DNA of 64,000 nt from Acidobacteriaceae bacterium (GCA_027449965.1 DAIDKP010000002.1:1-64000); one strand, 5' to 3'; numbered from the stretch's first letter, positions 8,131 to 17,839 are shown. Notes: generated by a model from the sequence alone, not told the origin. Made by a program: numbers and translations.

Positions 8131-9234
8131 ATGACTCGAAAATTACTTTTTGCTTTAACCATGACTCTTGCCATGGCGGCGGTCGTTCCGCTCGCAGCGC
8201 AGGTGAAGACGATCGTCCCCGACCCGGTCCCTGGAGCAAAGCCGGTCACGGTGGAGCACATCAAAATTCACGGTGCGCACCTCGAGGGCAATCTGGAGGG
8301 CGATGCAGTGGATCGCGATGTGATCGTCTTCCTGCCGCCGAGCTATCTGAAAGATAAAAAGCGTCATTACCCGGTTGTCTATGCGCTGCACGGCTACTCC
8401 ATCGGTGCGGAGCAGTGGACGCACGAGATTCACGTTCCGCAAACCATCGAAGGCGCTTTTGCAAATGGTGCACATGAGATGATCGTCGTTCTGCCGGATT
8501 CCAAAACCATCTACAACGGCTCCATGTACTCCAGTTCCGCGACCACAGGCGATTTTGAAAACTACATCGCCAAAGATGTTGTGGCTTATATCGACGCGCA
8601 CTATCGCACGATCCCAGATCGACAGAGCCGCGGCCTCGTTGGCCACTCGATGGGTGGTTATGGAGCGTCGCGGATCGGCATGAAACACTCCGATGTCTTC
8701 GGCGCGCTCTACATCATGAGTCCCTGCTGCATGTCTTCGATGGCAGGTGGTGGACGAGGGTCGAGCGACCAGATGAAGCAATTTGCGATTGCGAGTGAGA
8801 AAAAAGCCGCCGCAGCCAAGTCTCCCGCCGATCTGGCGGCGCAGTCGCCGGGCTTTGCCTCAGCGCAGTATGCAACAGCGGCAGCGTGGGCGCCAGACCC
8901 CAAGAATCCCCCGCTCTACTTTGATCTGCCAACGAAGGACGGTGTTTTGCAGCCGGAGATCGTGGCCAAGTACACGGCAAACTCGCCCCTGGCATTTGTC
9001 GATCAGTACATTGGCAACCTGAAGCAGTACCGGGCAATCTCGATGGATGTAGGCGATCAGGACGGCCTGCGCTTTGACGCGACGAAGCTGCATACCATTC
9101 TGGACAGCTACGGCATTGCAAACAGCTTCACCATCTACTCCGGCACGCACACGAGCGCAGTCGCAGACCGATTCCAGAATCATGTGATGCCGTTCTTCAG
9201 TCAGAATCTCTGCTTTACCAAAGGCTGCAAGTAA
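8131..9234 (+). CDS. Secreted esterase, esterase-D/CE1 type (feruloyl or acetyl esterase-like)
   Basis: GGAGG sits 9 nt before the ATG at 8131, which makes this start better than the in-frame ATG at 8122. The product is 367 residues with a signal peptide ending PLAAQ. It is an alpha/beta hydrolase of the putative-esterase family: VVYALHGY near the oxyanion region, VVLPDS, and the nucleophile elbow GHSMGG (Ser about 173). A late Asp (DVGDQDGL) and His (SGTHTS) complete the triad. In a hemicellulose locus the likeliest substrate is a feruloyl or acetyl ester on arabinose or xylose, but S-formylglutathione hydrolase-like and other esterases share the fold. Confidence 0.87.
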   Translation: MTRKLLFALTMTLAMAAVVPLAAQVKTIVPDPVPGAKPVTVEHIKIHGAHLEGNLEGDAVDRDVIVFLPPSYLKDKKRHYPVVYALHGYSIGAEQWTHEIHVPQTIEGAFANGAHEMIVVLPDSKTIYNGSMYSSSATTGDFENYIAKDVVAYIDAHYRTIPDRQSRGLVGHSMGGYGASRIGMKHSDVFGALYIMSPCCMSSMAGGGRGSSDQMKQFAIASEKKAAAAKSPADLAAQSPGFASAQYATAAAWAPDPKNPPLYFDLPTKDGVLQPEIVAKYTANSPLAFVDQYIGNLKQYRAISMDVGDQDGLRFDATKLHTILDSYGIANSFTIYSGTHTSAVADRFQNHVMPFFSQNLCFTKGCK

Positions 9235-9259
9235 GCAGCATGGATATGGGGGCTTGGAG

Positions 9260-11182
9260 ATGAATCACTCGCGCCGCAGTTTGTTGAAAACGTCGGCAGG
9301 TGTTGCGGGAATGTGCCTGGCAAGCTTTTCGCCTGCGTTGCACGCCTGGATGCGCGACGAAAACGACGGTTCATCGAGCAGGATGGAGCCGTTTCCGCTT
9401 GATTGGGTGCGTCTCGGTCCCGGCATCTTTCAGGAGCAGGAGAAGATCAACGCGGAGTATCTGGACTCGCTGAGCGTGGACCGTCTGCTGCACTCCTTCC
9501 GTGTCACAGCCGGGCTAGCTTCCACGGCGACACCATACAAAGGGTGGGAGGACCCCACGTGCGAGTTGCGCGGACACTTTGCCGGAGGACACTTCCTTTC
9601 TGCCGCAGCGCTCAGCTATGCCAGTTCTGGCAACAGTGATTTGAAGCATCGCGGCGATGAGCTGGTGGTTGGTCTTGCGGCGTGCCAGCAGAGGTCGGGA
9701 ACCGGATATCTGAGCGCTTTTCCTCCCATGCTTTTTGAGCATCTGGCACAGGGGAAGCCAGTCTGGGCGCCGTTCTACACCTATCACAAGATCATGGCTG
9801 GCCTGCTTGACATGTATCAGCATACGGGCAACAGCGACGCGTTGAAAGTAGCGGAAGGAATGGGGCAGTGGGCGCAGGCATTCATGGCCGGCTTCAGCAC
9901 GGATCAGCGTCTGCGCATGTTGCGCACCGAGTATGGCGGCATGAACGAGGTGTTGGTGAATCTGGCTGCGGTAACGAACAAGGATCGCTACATTGCAGCG
10001 GCCCATCTTTTTGAGCAGCCAGGCTTTCTGGATCCGCTGACGGATCGCCGTGATGAACTGCAAGGTCTTCACGCCAATACGAACGTGCCCAAGATCATTG
10101 GCGCCGCGCGGATGTATGAGGTCACCGGCGATCGACGCTATCGGGAGATTGCGGAGTACTTTCTTGCCGAGGTTCTTGCCGCGCGCAGTTATGTCATCGG
10201 AAACACCAGCCTGAACGAGCACTGGACAACGCCGGCAAATGAACTAAAAGGGACGCTTGCGTGGACGAATGCTGAATGCTGTGTGGCCTACAACCTGATG
10301 AAGCTGGAGCGCCACGTCTTTCGCTGGACGGCGGATACGCGTTGGATGGATGCCTATGAGCGAGCGCTTTTCAACTGCAGGCTGGGAACCCAGAATGCTC
10401 AGGGCCTGAAGCAGTATTTCTTCCCACTTGCGGCTGGCTATTGGCGCGCTTTCGGTTCGCCGGAAGAATCATTCTGGTGCTGCACCGGGACGGGTGCTGA
10501 AGAGTTTGCCAAGTTTGCAGATACAATCTACTTCCGTCGAAACCAGGATATTGTTGTGAATCAGTTCCTGGCTTCCACGCTTGACTGGAAAGACGAAGGC
10601 TTCGTTTTGCAGCAAAGCACGGCATTCCCAGAGGAACAGGGAACGACGCTTCAGATCAAGACAACGCGACCAGTCTTGCGTGCCATTCATCTGCGTATTC
10701 CGAGTTGGACGACCGAAGAGGCACAGCTTACGATCAATGGCGTGCATACGGAAATGATGGCCGATCCGGGATCGTATCTCTCGATTCGTCGAGTGTGGCA
10801 CGATGGCGATACGCTGAAGCTGACCTTGCCGATGAAGCTGCGTCAGGAGCCACTGCCTGGGGATGACTCCGTTGTTGCAGCCGTGTATGGCCCAATGGTG
10901 CTGGCGGGCGATCTTGGAGCCGCGCCGAGCGATGGTCCAATGCGCGTGATCCACAGTGGAGATACCGTGCCGAAGAATCTGCCTCACGCAGACTCTTTAC
11001 CGTGCGTCGCAGTCGCGCAGCGCGGAGATGCGAAGCAATGGATTCAGATCGAATCTTCTTCCAAACTGCATTTCGCTGCTTCAGGTGTAAGCGCGAGATA
11101 CAATCTGATTCCGATGTACAAGGTCAGGGATCAGCGCTATTCCGTGTATTGGCAGACCCGGCATTCGATGCAAAGCACGTAG
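9260..11182 (+). CDS. GH127 beta-L-arabinofuranosidase (DUF1680), Tat signal
   Basis: A 640-residue protein starting at ATG 9260 with a twin-arginine leader (RRSLLKTSAG). The alpha/alpha barrel has LRGHFAGGHFLSA near the start. The family's metal and nucleophile Cys sites appear as NAECC (residues about 336-340) and SFWCCTGTG (Cys about 406-407). In GH127 a zinc-bound thiolate acts as nucleophile and releases beta-L-arabinofuranose from arabino-oligosaccharides or hydroxyproline glycans. A Tat signal fits a protein that must bind its metal before export. It follows the esterase by 25 nt and precedes the GH31 gene by about 70 nt, so co-transcription is likely. Confidence 0.9.
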   Translation: MNHSRRSLLKTSAGVAGMCLASFSPALHAWMRDENDGSSSRMEPFPLDWVRLGPGIFQEQEKINAEYLDSLSVDRLLHSFRVTAGLASTATPYKGWEDPTCELRGHFAGGHFLSAAALSYASSGNSDLKHRGDELVVGLAACQQRSGTGYLSAFPPMLFEHLAQGKPVWAPFYTYHKIMAGLLDMYQHTGNSDALKVAEGMGQWAQAFMAGFSTDQRLRMLRTEYGGMNEVLVNLAAVTNKDRYIAAAHLFEQPGFLDPLTDRRDELQGLHANTNVPKIIGAARMYEVTGDRRYREIAEYFLAEVLAARSYVIGNTSLNEHWTTPANELKGTLAWTNAECCVAYNLMKLERHVFRWTADTRWMDAYERALFNCRLGTQNAQGLKQYFFPLAAGYWRAFGSPEESFWCCTGTGAEEFAKFADTIYFRRNQDIVVNQFLASTLDWKDEGFVLQQSTAFPEEQGTTLQIKTTRPVLRAIHLRIPSWTTEEAQLTINGVHTEMMADPGSYLSIRRVWHDGDTLKLTLPMKLRQEPLPGDDSVVAAVYGPMVLAGDLGAAPSDGPMRVIHSGDTVPKNLPHADSLPCVAVAQRGDAKQWIQIESSSKLHFAASGVSARYNLIPMYKVRDQRYSVYWQTRHSMQST

Positions 11183-11250
11183 TCGGCAAGTGCCGGATCT
11201 TCGCACGCCAGCGACCGGCAATCCATGATCTCCAAGAGGAAGGCAACAGA

Positions 11251-13635
11251 ATGAAGATCCGAACTCCTGCTTCCAAATCGCCCGGAGCCATGCCCCTACG
11301 TTTGCTTCATGTTCTTCCAGTCTGGATGATCCTGCTGGGCGCTGTGGAGGCGCGGGCGCAGATGCCGGGCCAGCAGGCTCTTGCTCCACCGCGGGAGCAG
11401 ATTGTGCAGACGCGTTCCGGTCTGCGCGCCACCGCGGGCAAGGAGACGATGACCGTCACGGTTTGCACAGACTCGTTGATTCATGTGGTTGCAACACCGG
11501 CGCCGTCAACGCCATCGTCGCCGCGGCCCTGGATGCTGGATGCGGGGCAATCCTGCCCGGGCGCGCCGTTTACTTTTTCGCTGGACACCAAAGCGGCAAC
11601 GCTGAAGACGGCTCAGCTTGAGGTAATGCTCAATGAGGCGCGCGGCAATCTCTCTTTTCGTACGGCTGCGGGTGATGCCATCCTCAACGAAGGCTACAGC
11701 GTACCGCGCACCTTTGAGCCGGTTGTGCGCAATGGCGAGAACACATATCGCGTAACGGATCGCTTTTCGCCTACGATGAACGAAGCGGTCTATGGACTGG
11801 GCCAGCACCAGAGCGGCATGTTCAACTATCGCGGGGCCACGGTCGAGCTGGGTCAGAACAATACAGACGTTGCGATTCCACTGCTGATTTCGAGCAGGGG
11901 CTACGGCCTCATGTGGAATACCGCCGCCCTCTCGTACTTTGACAATCGCTTTCCGCTGGACATGAAGCTGACATCGATCGCCGGCAAGTCGGTTGACTAC
12001 TACTTCATCTACGGTCCGGAGATTGACTCGATCCTGCACCAGTACCGCACCATGACCGGCCACACGCCGATGCTTCCCAAGTGGGCCTATGGTTTCTTTC
12101 AATCGAAGGATCGCTATGTGTCGCTCGACGAGATTCGTGGCATCGCGCAACGCTATCGCGCAGAACACATCCCGCTCGACGCCATGGTTCAGGACTGGTT
12201 TTGGTGGAAGACCGAGGGCGATCCGATCTTCAATACAAACTATCACGATGTCTCGCAGGATCTCGCAGCGCTGCACAAGGAGCATGTTCACGCGATGATT
12301 TCGGTCTGGGGGCTGCTCGATCCCAAATCGGAAACCTATCAGGTGCTCGACGCAAAACACGAGCTTGTCGCAGATGCGCATGTCTATGACGCCACCAATG
12401 CTGAGGCACGCAATATTTACTGGCAACATCTTCCGGGCAAGCTGCTGGCGCAGGGTTGGGATGCATTCTGGCTTGATAGCGCAGAGCCGGAAGAGTACTG
12501 GCCACACATGGGCGACGCGATCCTGAGCAGCCGCCAACTGGCCATTGGCAATGGCGCGGAATATACCAACGTCTTCCCGCTGGAACACACGTTGGGCGTG
12601 CAAGATCACTGGAAGGCGCAGGACCCCGGCAAGCGCGTCTTTCTGCTCACTCGCTCAGCCTTCCTCGGCCAGCAGCGCGTTGGCGCAACCGTCTGGTCCG
12701 GCGACGTCTACGGTTCCTATTGGGGGCTCAGCCATCAGGTGCCTGCTGGCCTCAACTTTGCGCTTTCCGGATACCCCTACTGGACCACGGACATCGGTGG
12801 ATACTGGCCGCCCCACAACGATCCGCAGAACGATCCTGCGTATCAGGAACTATACACGCGCTGGTTTGAGTTTGGCGCCTTCTGTCCCATCTTTCGCACC
12901 CATGGACATCGACCGCACAACGAGATCTGGAGCTACGACCGCGTCGAGCCGATTCTGGTGAATTACGACAAACTCCGCTACCGGCTGATGCCCTACATCT
13001 ATTCGCTGGCATGGAAAGTGACCCATGAGGATTACACCATACAGCGACCGCTCGTGATGGATTGGCGCACGGATCCCAAGACCTGGAATCTCGGCAACCA
13101 GTTCATGTTTGGTCCGGCATTGCTCGTGAATCCGGTACTCCAGGCCGATGCGACTCAGCGTAGCGTTTATTTGCCGGTCGCTGCTGCGTGGTACGACTTC
13201 TGGACGGGTAAATCTTTAGCTGGTGGACAGCAGATCGAAGCCGATGCGCCGCTGGACCGCATCCCGCTTTTTGTCCGCGCAGGCTCCATCGTTCCCATGG
13301 GATCGCAGATCGAATATGCCACTGAAGATCCAGCAGGTCCGGTCGAGCTACGTATCTATCGCGGTGCAAATGGTGAATTCAATCTCTATGAAGATGCGGG
13401 CGATGGTTATGGATACGAAAAAGGTCAGCATTCCATCATTCCGATTCGCTGGGACGACAACACCTCCACTCTGACGATCGGCACACGCGAAGGCGCTTTT
13501 CCCGGAATGGTCGGAGATCGCAGATTCCGCGTGGTGCTGGTCGCAGCTGGGCACGGCATGGGAGTGGATGAGACAACTCAGGTCAATGCGGAGATTCATT
13601 ACGCGGGCAAGGAGATTCAGGCAACCATCCAGTAA
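11251..13635 (+). CDS. GH31 family glycosidase, probably alpha-xylosidase, secreted
   Basis: A 794-residue protein with ATG at 11251 after AGAGGA; upstream open frame overlaps GH127 and is rejected. The signal peptide ends near EARAQ. The N-terminal beta-sandwich is followed by the GH31 barrel: QDWFWW, the nucleophile Asp in FWLDSAEPE, and the acid/base Asp in WSGDVYG. TTDIGGYW and FRTHGHRP are further family blocks. The WLDSAEPE form resembles alpha-xylosidases acting on xyloglucan oligosaccharides more than starch-type alpha-glucosidases, but specificity is inference. It is the last gene of the left locus; the next gene is trxB after 242 nt. Confidence 0.9.
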   Translation: MKIRTPASKSPGAMPLRLLHVLPVWMILLGAVEARAQMPGQQALAPPREQIVQTRSGLRATAGKETMTVTVCTDSLIHVVATPAPSTPSSPRPWMLDAGQSCPGAPFTFSLDTKAATLKTAQLEVMLNEARGNLSFRTAAGDAILNEGYSVPRTFEPVVRNGENTYRVTDRFSPTMNEAVYGLGQHQSGMFNYRGATVELGQNNTDVAIPLLISSRGYGLMWNTAALSYFDNRFPLDMKLTSIAGKSVDYYFIYGPEIDSILHQYRTMTGHTPMLPKWAYGFFQSKDRYVSLDEIRGIAQRYRAEHIPLDAMVQDWFWWKTEGDPIFNTNYHDVSQDLAALHKEHVHAMISVWGLLDPKSETYQVLDAKHELVADAHVYDATNAEARNIYWQHLPGKLLAQGWDAFWLDSAEPEEYWPHMGDAILSSRQLAIGNGAEYTNVFPLEHTLGVQDHWKAQDPGKRVFLLTRSAFLGQQRVGATVWSGDVYGSYWGLSHQVPAGLNFALSGYPYWTTDIGGYWPPHNDPQNDPAYQELYTRWFEFGAFCPIFRTHGHRPHNEIWSYDRVEPILVNYDKLRYRLMPYIYSLAWKVTHEDYTIQRPLVMDWRTDPKTWNLGNQFMFGPALLVNPVLQADATQRSVYLPVAAAWYDFWTGKSLAGGQQIEADAPLDRIPLFVRAGSIVPMGSQIEYATEDPAGPVELRIYRGANGEFNLYEDAGDGYGYEKGQHSIIPIRWDDNTSTLTIGTREGAFPGMVGDRRFRVVLVAAGHGMGVDETTQVNAEIHYAGKEIQATIQ

Positions 13636-13700
13636 TCCTGACAGCCAGGCGAGAAGCAGGAAGGGTGGTTCTCGTCAGGAAATTCCTCACTGAATTGAGT

Positions 13701-13732
13701 CCGTCTGAGGAGTGCCTGACGCAGTCAGACGG
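13701..13732. terminator. Inverted repeat after the GH31 gene, weak terminator candidate
   Basis: CCGTCTGA (13701-13708) and TCAGACGG (13725-13732) pair exactly over a 16-nt loop, 65 nt after the GH31 stop. No T-tract follows, so factor-independent termination is doubtful. It could equally be an operator upstream of trxB. Nothing else stands out in the 242-nt gap. Confidence 0.3.
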
Positions 13733-13877
13733 GTGATGAGGCTGCAACGATGGGTTCACGGTCTGCGGTCTGGGAGGCGATCAAAGGGAAGCGCAAACCA
13801 TCCGCGCGAGCCAGGGAAGCTGCATCCGCAAGGACCAGAATGCTCGCTGCTCGGCTACAATCGTAAGGGCATACATC

Positions 13878-14831
13878 ATGAGCGAGCACACTGCAAACCC
13901 CATTGAAATTCGCGATACTGTGATCCTTGGCTCGGGCTGCGCCGGTTTGACGGCAGCCATTTATACCGGTCGCGCGAACCTGCGTCCGCTTGTGCTGGAG
14001 GGCCACGAACCCGGCGGACAGCTTTCGATCACCACTCTGGTGGAGAATTTTCCGGGCTGGCCAGAAGGCGTGCAAGGGCCGGAACTGATCGAAAACATGA
14101 AGAAGCAGGCAGCGCGCTTTGGCGCAGAGTTTCGCACCGACCATCTGGTTTCCGCAGACCTCAGCGCTCACCCGTTGCGACTGAAGACCGCACATGGAGA
14201 AATTCTGACGCGCACGCTGATCATTGCCTCGGGAGCCAGTGCGCGCTGGCTGGGGCTAGCCAGCGAACAGGCGCTGATCGGTCACGGAGTCTCCAGTTGC
14301 GCTACCTGCGACGGATTCTTCTTTCGCGACCAGCAGATTGCCGTGGTTGGCGGAGGCGACACGGCGATGGAAGAGGCGCTCTTCCTGACTCGCTTTGCGG
14401 CAAAAGTCCTGATTCTCCATCGTCGCGAGAACTTCCGCGCCAGCAAGGTGATGCTGGAGCGGGCCATGGCACATCCAAAAATTGAAATCTGTACCAACAC
14501 GGTCGTGGAAGAAGTGCTTGGCGTGGAAGAAAAAGCCATGCGAGGACTTGTTGTGCGTAACACCGTCACCCACGAGACCACCACGCTCCCCGTCACCGGC
14601 CTCTTTCTCGGCATCGGCCACGAGCCGAACGCGAAGATGTTCGCCGGTCAGATCGACCTCGACGAAGACGGTTACATCTTGACGCGGGCCAATGTGCTGA
14701 CGCGCGCGCCGGGTGTTTTTGCCTGCGGAGATGTGCAGGACCGCCGGTATCGACAGGCGATTACGGCAGCGGGTACCGGCTGCATGGCGGCGCTCGAAGC
14801 GGAAAAATATCTGGAAGAGCATGGCCGCTGA
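13878..14831 (+). CDS. trxB: Thioredoxin reductase
   Basis: A 317-residue flavoprotein of usual length. FAD binding is shown by GSGCAGLTAA, the redox-active disulfide by CATC (residues 141-144), NADPH binding by GGGDTAMEEA, and the C-terminal FAD block by GVFACGDVQD. It transfers electrons from NADPH to thioredoxin in the cytoplasm. Its last 11 nt overlap the start of yggS, which suggests translational coupling. The stop/start overlap and the following DUF167 gene form a small housekeeping operon. Confidence 0.95.
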   Translation: MSEHTANPIEIRDTVILGSGCAGLTAAIYTGRANLRPLVLEGHEPGGQLSITTLVENFPGWPEGVQGPELIENMKKQAARFGAEFRTDHLVSADLSAHPLRLKTAHGEILTRTLIIASGASARWLGLASEQALIGHGVSSCATCDGFFFRDQQIAVVGGGDTAMEEALFLTRFAAKVLILHRRENFRASKVMLERAMAHPKIEICTNTVVEEVLGVEEKAMRGLVVRNTVTHETTTLPVTGLFLGIGHEPNAKMFAGQIDLDEDGYILTRANVLTRAPGVFACGDVQDRRYRQAITAAGTGCMAALEAEKYLEEHGR

Positions 14832-15546
14832 CAGCGAGTTGCGGGAGCGACTGCTCCGGCTGGAAGACTCGATTGCAGTCGCGTGCCAGTCTGCTGGCCG
14901 CAAGCGCGCAGAAGTTGCTCTGATGGCTGTTTCGAAGACGCACCCGGCAGCGGCAATGCTCGCGGCTCAGGAGCTGGGTCTGGCGCTGTTTGGGGAAAAT
15001 CGTGTGCAGGAGTTTGCCCAAAAAACCACTTTGGTGCCGACGGATCGGCGCGCAGCGATCGCGGTTCATCTGATCGGTCATCTGCAAAGCAACAAGGCCA
15101 CGCGCGCCGTGGAACTCTTTGATGGCATTGACTCACTGGACTCACTGCCGCTGGCGTTGCGATTGAATTCGGCAGCGGCGCACTTTGGCAAGCATCTGCC
15201 TGTCCTGCTGGAAATCAAATTGAGCGATGAACCCACAAAGACAGGCTTGATGCAGCATACGCGCGAGCTCGATGAGCTGCTTGAACGGCTTCCGGATCTG
15301 GCGCATCTGCGCGTGGAGGGGCTGATGACCATTGCTCCACTGGATGCGGGCCAAGACGAGACTCGTACTTGCTTTCGGGCGTTGCGGCGGCTACGCGACG
15401 AAATTTCCACGGTGCATCCGGCGCTGAAAATGCACGAGCTTTCTATGGGCATGAGCGGAGACTTTGCGTTGGCTATTGCAGAAGGCTCGACGCGTATTCG
15501 CGTGGGAACCTCGCTCTTTGGCGCTCGCCCCAAACCGCAGTCGTGA
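14821..15546 (+). CDS. yggS: YggS/PLPBP-family pyridoxal-phosphate homeostasis protein
   Basis: A 241-residue single-domain TIM-barrel protein. The start at 14821 (MAADSELRER) overlaps the trxB end. The PLP lysine is in AVSKTHP (Lys39). GENRVQE, HLIGHLQSNK, LRVEGLMTIAP, ELSMGMSGD and GSTRIRVGT are all family hallmarks. These proteins bind PLP without known catalysis and buffer vitamin B6 and amino-acid pools. In many genomes yggS is followed by small genes such as DUF167, as here (7-nt gap). Confidence 0.93.
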   Translation: MAADSELRERLLRLEDSIAVACQSAGRKRAEVALMAVSKTHPAAAMLAAQELGLALFGENRVQEFAQKTTLVPTDRRAAIAVHLIGHLQSNKATRAVELFDGIDSLDSLPLALRLNSAAAHFGKHLPVLLEIKLSDEPTKTGLMQHTRELDELLERLPDLAHLRVEGLMTIAPLDAGQDETRTCFRALRRLRDEISTVHPALKMHELSMGMSGDFALAIAEGSTRIRVGTSLFGARPKPQS

Positions 15547-15553
15547 GCGCGCC

Positions 15554-15868
15554 ATGACCTCAGAACCGCGTCATCGCGCGCTGCGCGACCACCCCGAGGG
15601 TTGTTCCCTCGCCGTGCGCGCACAGCCAGGCGCGCGCAAGACTGCATTTCTGGGCCTCACAGCCGACGGTGCGCAGTGGCGTGTCGCCGTCGCCGCGCCA
15701 CCCGTTGAGGGCAGTGCAAATCAGGTTTTGATGCGGTTTCTCGCTGATGCTTTTTCGCTTTCGCGAACTTCGGTGCGTCTGCTGACCGGAGAACACAGTC
15801 GTGAGAAAGTAGTGCTGCTTCGTGGCATCACGGCTGCTGCGGCCTCCGTCCGCCTGACACAAAAATGA
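15554..15868 (+). CDS. DUF167/UPF0235 (YggU) family protein
   Basis: A 104-residue small protein. The family signature is clear: VRAQPGARKTAFLG, then VAAPPVEGSANQVLMRFLA with the conserved PxxGxAN core, and VRLLTGEHSREKVV. The structure is a small alpha/beta fold and the biochemical role is unknown. It starts 7 nt after yggS, in line with the frequent YggS-YggU association. Confidence 0.9.
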   Translation: MTSEPRHRALRDHPEGCSLAVRAQPGARKTAFLGLTADGAQWRVAVAAPPVEGSANQVLMRFLADAFSLSRTSVRLLTGEHSREKVVLLRGITAAAASVRLTQK

Positions 15869-15960
15869 TGTGTGGCAAAGCATAACTCCCACCCGATCCC
15901 ATCGATTCGATACACTCGCAGTGATAGCTCATCTTCACTTTATGCTGCGCAGGAATCCGT

Positions 15961-17406
15961 ATGTTTTCGCTTTATGCTCTGTGTCTTGCCGTGATCGTTG
16001 TCGCGCTGCTGGCGATTGCCGTGTATCGCTCCACTACAGTCAAAACCAAAGCGGATTTTCTGGTTGCGGGTCGCTCGCTTCCGGCCATCGTGCTGGTCTT
16101 CACACTGCTCAGCTCCTGGATCGGCGCCGGCTCGCTGTTTGCCGGGGCTGAGGCGGCGTATCGCAACGGCTTTGCCGCGCTCTGGATTCCAGCAGGTGGC
16201 TGGGTTGGTCTCGCCTTCATCTACTTCATCGCCCCCCGCGCGCGCCGCTTCGCCCGCTTCACCATCCCGGACCTGCTCGAAGCGCGTTACAACCAGACTG
16301 CGCGTGTGCTGGGTACGATTGCCATTGTGTTTGCTTATACGGGAATCGCCAGTTACCAGTTCCGCGGCGGCGGAGACGTGCTCCATCTCATCTTTCCCGA
16401 CGTCGTCACGCCCGTGCTCGGCACTTACATGATCGCGTTTTTCGTCATCGTGCTCACGGCCCTCGCAGGCATGTCCTCGGTCGCATACTCCGACGTGCTC
16501 ATCGGCTCCGTCGTCACCATCATCTGCGTTGTCGCCGCGCCGTATCTTCTTGCCCACGCCGGCGGATGGTCCGGCGTCCACGCCGCACTGCCCGCCACTC
16601 ACTTCCAGTTCTTCGGCAATCTCACGCCCATCCACGCGCTGGAATTTTTCTTTCCCACCTTCCTGCTCATGCTCGGCAACCAGGCCATGTACCAGAAGTT
16701 TTTCTCCGCGCGTTCGGAGCGCGACGCGCGCCTGTCGGTCGTTGGCTGGATCATCGGCACCACCATCCTCGAAACCCTCATCGTCGCCATCGCCGTCTTC
16801 GGCTCAGCTCTGTTCCCCACCGGCGAAGTCGCCCAGCACCCGCGTGAGATCATCGCCTACACTGCCCGCCACGGCCTGCCGGCCATGCTCGGCGCGCTGC
16901 TAATGGCTGCCGTCTTTGCCAAGGTGATCTCGACGGCTTCGAACTTTCTCTTCTCGCCAGCCACCAATCTGGTCAACGACGTCTTCGTTCGCTACATCGC
17001 GCCAGATGCCGGCAACAAGCGAGTCTTGATCGTTGGCCGGCTTGTTGTCGTGCTGCTCGGCTGCTGGGCGCTCTATCAGGCCGTCTACGCCGAAAGCATC
17101 CTGGACAAAATGCTCTGGGCCTACACCATCTACTCCGCCGCGCTCACGCCCGTCATCCTCGCCGCCTTTTACTCGCGCCGCGTCACCGCACCGGCAGCCG
17201 TCGCCGCCATCGCCAGCGGCACCGCCATCACACTCGTCTGGGACATTCCCGCCTTCCGCAATCTCTTTCCCCTTTGGATCGCCCAGCGTGACGCCATCTT
17301 TCCTGCGCTCGCCGTCGCGCTCGCCGCCATGATCCTCACCAGCCTCGTCACCGCCGCGCCCAGCGCCGGGCAACTGGCCGCACTCGGCGAAGAACCGCCC
17401 ATCTGA
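15961..17406 (+). CDS. Sodium:solute symporter (SSS family)
   Basis: A 481-residue polytopic membrane protein with about 13 hydrophobic segments. The SSS motifs KADFLVAGRSLP (after TM1) and SSWIGAGSLFAGAEAAYRNG (TM2, Na+ site region) are plain, as is FTIPDLLEARY. Members import sugars, proline, pantothenate or nucleobases with Na+. The substrate cannot be read from the sequence. AGGA precedes the ATG at 15961. A 92-nt gap separates it from DUF167, and only 5 nt from the following DUF503 gene. Confidence 0.93.
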   Translation: MFSLYALCLAVIVVALLAIAVYRSTTVKTKADFLVAGRSLPAIVLVFTLLSSWIGAGSLFAGAEAAYRNGFAALWIPAGGWVGLAFIYFIAPRARRFARFTIPDLLEARYNQTARVLGTIAIVFAYTGIASYQFRGGGDVLHLIFPDVVTPVLGTYMIAFFVIVLTALAGMSSVAYSDVLIGSVVTIICVVAAPYLLAHAGGWSGVHAALPATHFQFFGNLTPIHALEFFFPTFLLMLGNQAMYQKFFSARSERDARLSVVGWIIGTTILETLIVAIAVFGSALFPTGEVAQHPREIIAYTARHGLPAMLGALLMAAVFAKVISTASNFLFSPATNLVNDVFVRYIAPDAGNKRVLIVGRLVVVLLGCWALYQAVYAESILDKMLWAYTIYSAALTPVILAAFYSRRVTAPAAVAAIASGTAITLVWDIPAFRNLFPLWIAQRDAIFPALAVALAAMILTSLVTAAPSAGQLAALGEEPPI

Positions 17407-17411
17407 CCGCC

Positions 17412-17759
17412 ATGCCCGTCGCACGCCTGCTCGTCGAGCTTCGCATCCCACTGGCGCAGTCGCTCAAGGATCGCCGCCAGGTCGTGCGCTCGCTCAAGGA
17501 TCGCCTGCGCCGCAGCTTCAACGTCTCCGTCGCCGAACTGGACGAGACGATTCTCTGGCAGAGCGCCACGCTCGGCATCGCTGCTATCTCCGGCTCCCGC
17601 GACTACCTGCGCGGAGAGATCATGCTCCTCGAACAGACGATCACGCGCATGGCCGACGAACTGGGCGCGGAGATCACCGATAGCTGGTGGGAGTTTCTGG
17701 AGTCGGACGACAATGCGGACGGGCTGGAGCGAGATCCTGCAACGCGCACGGATTCCTGA
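17412..17759 (+). CDS. DUF503 (YlxP-like) protein
   Basis: A 115-residue protein with the DUF503 pattern: hydrophobic first strand (ARLLVELRIPLAQSLKDRR), RSLKDRLRRSFNVSVAE, then WQSATLGIAAIS and an E-rich tail. The family is a ferredoxin-like fold often found near rbfA/infB; here it follows a transporter by 5 nt instead. Function is not established. Its stop codon abuts an in-frame ATG of the photolyase reading frame (17759), so coupling is possible. Confidence 0.85.
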   Translation: MPVARLLVELRIPLAQSLKDRRQVVRSLKDRLRRSFNVSVAELDETILWQSATLGIAAISGSRDYLRGEIMLLEQTITRMADELGAEITDSWWEFLESDDNADGLERDPATRTDS

Positions 17760-17839
17760 TGTTCAGCTTTCCGCCGCGTCAAAACGGCTATTTCTCGTTG
17801 TCTCCATCGCACGGCCGACTGCGGCACACTCGATACAGC

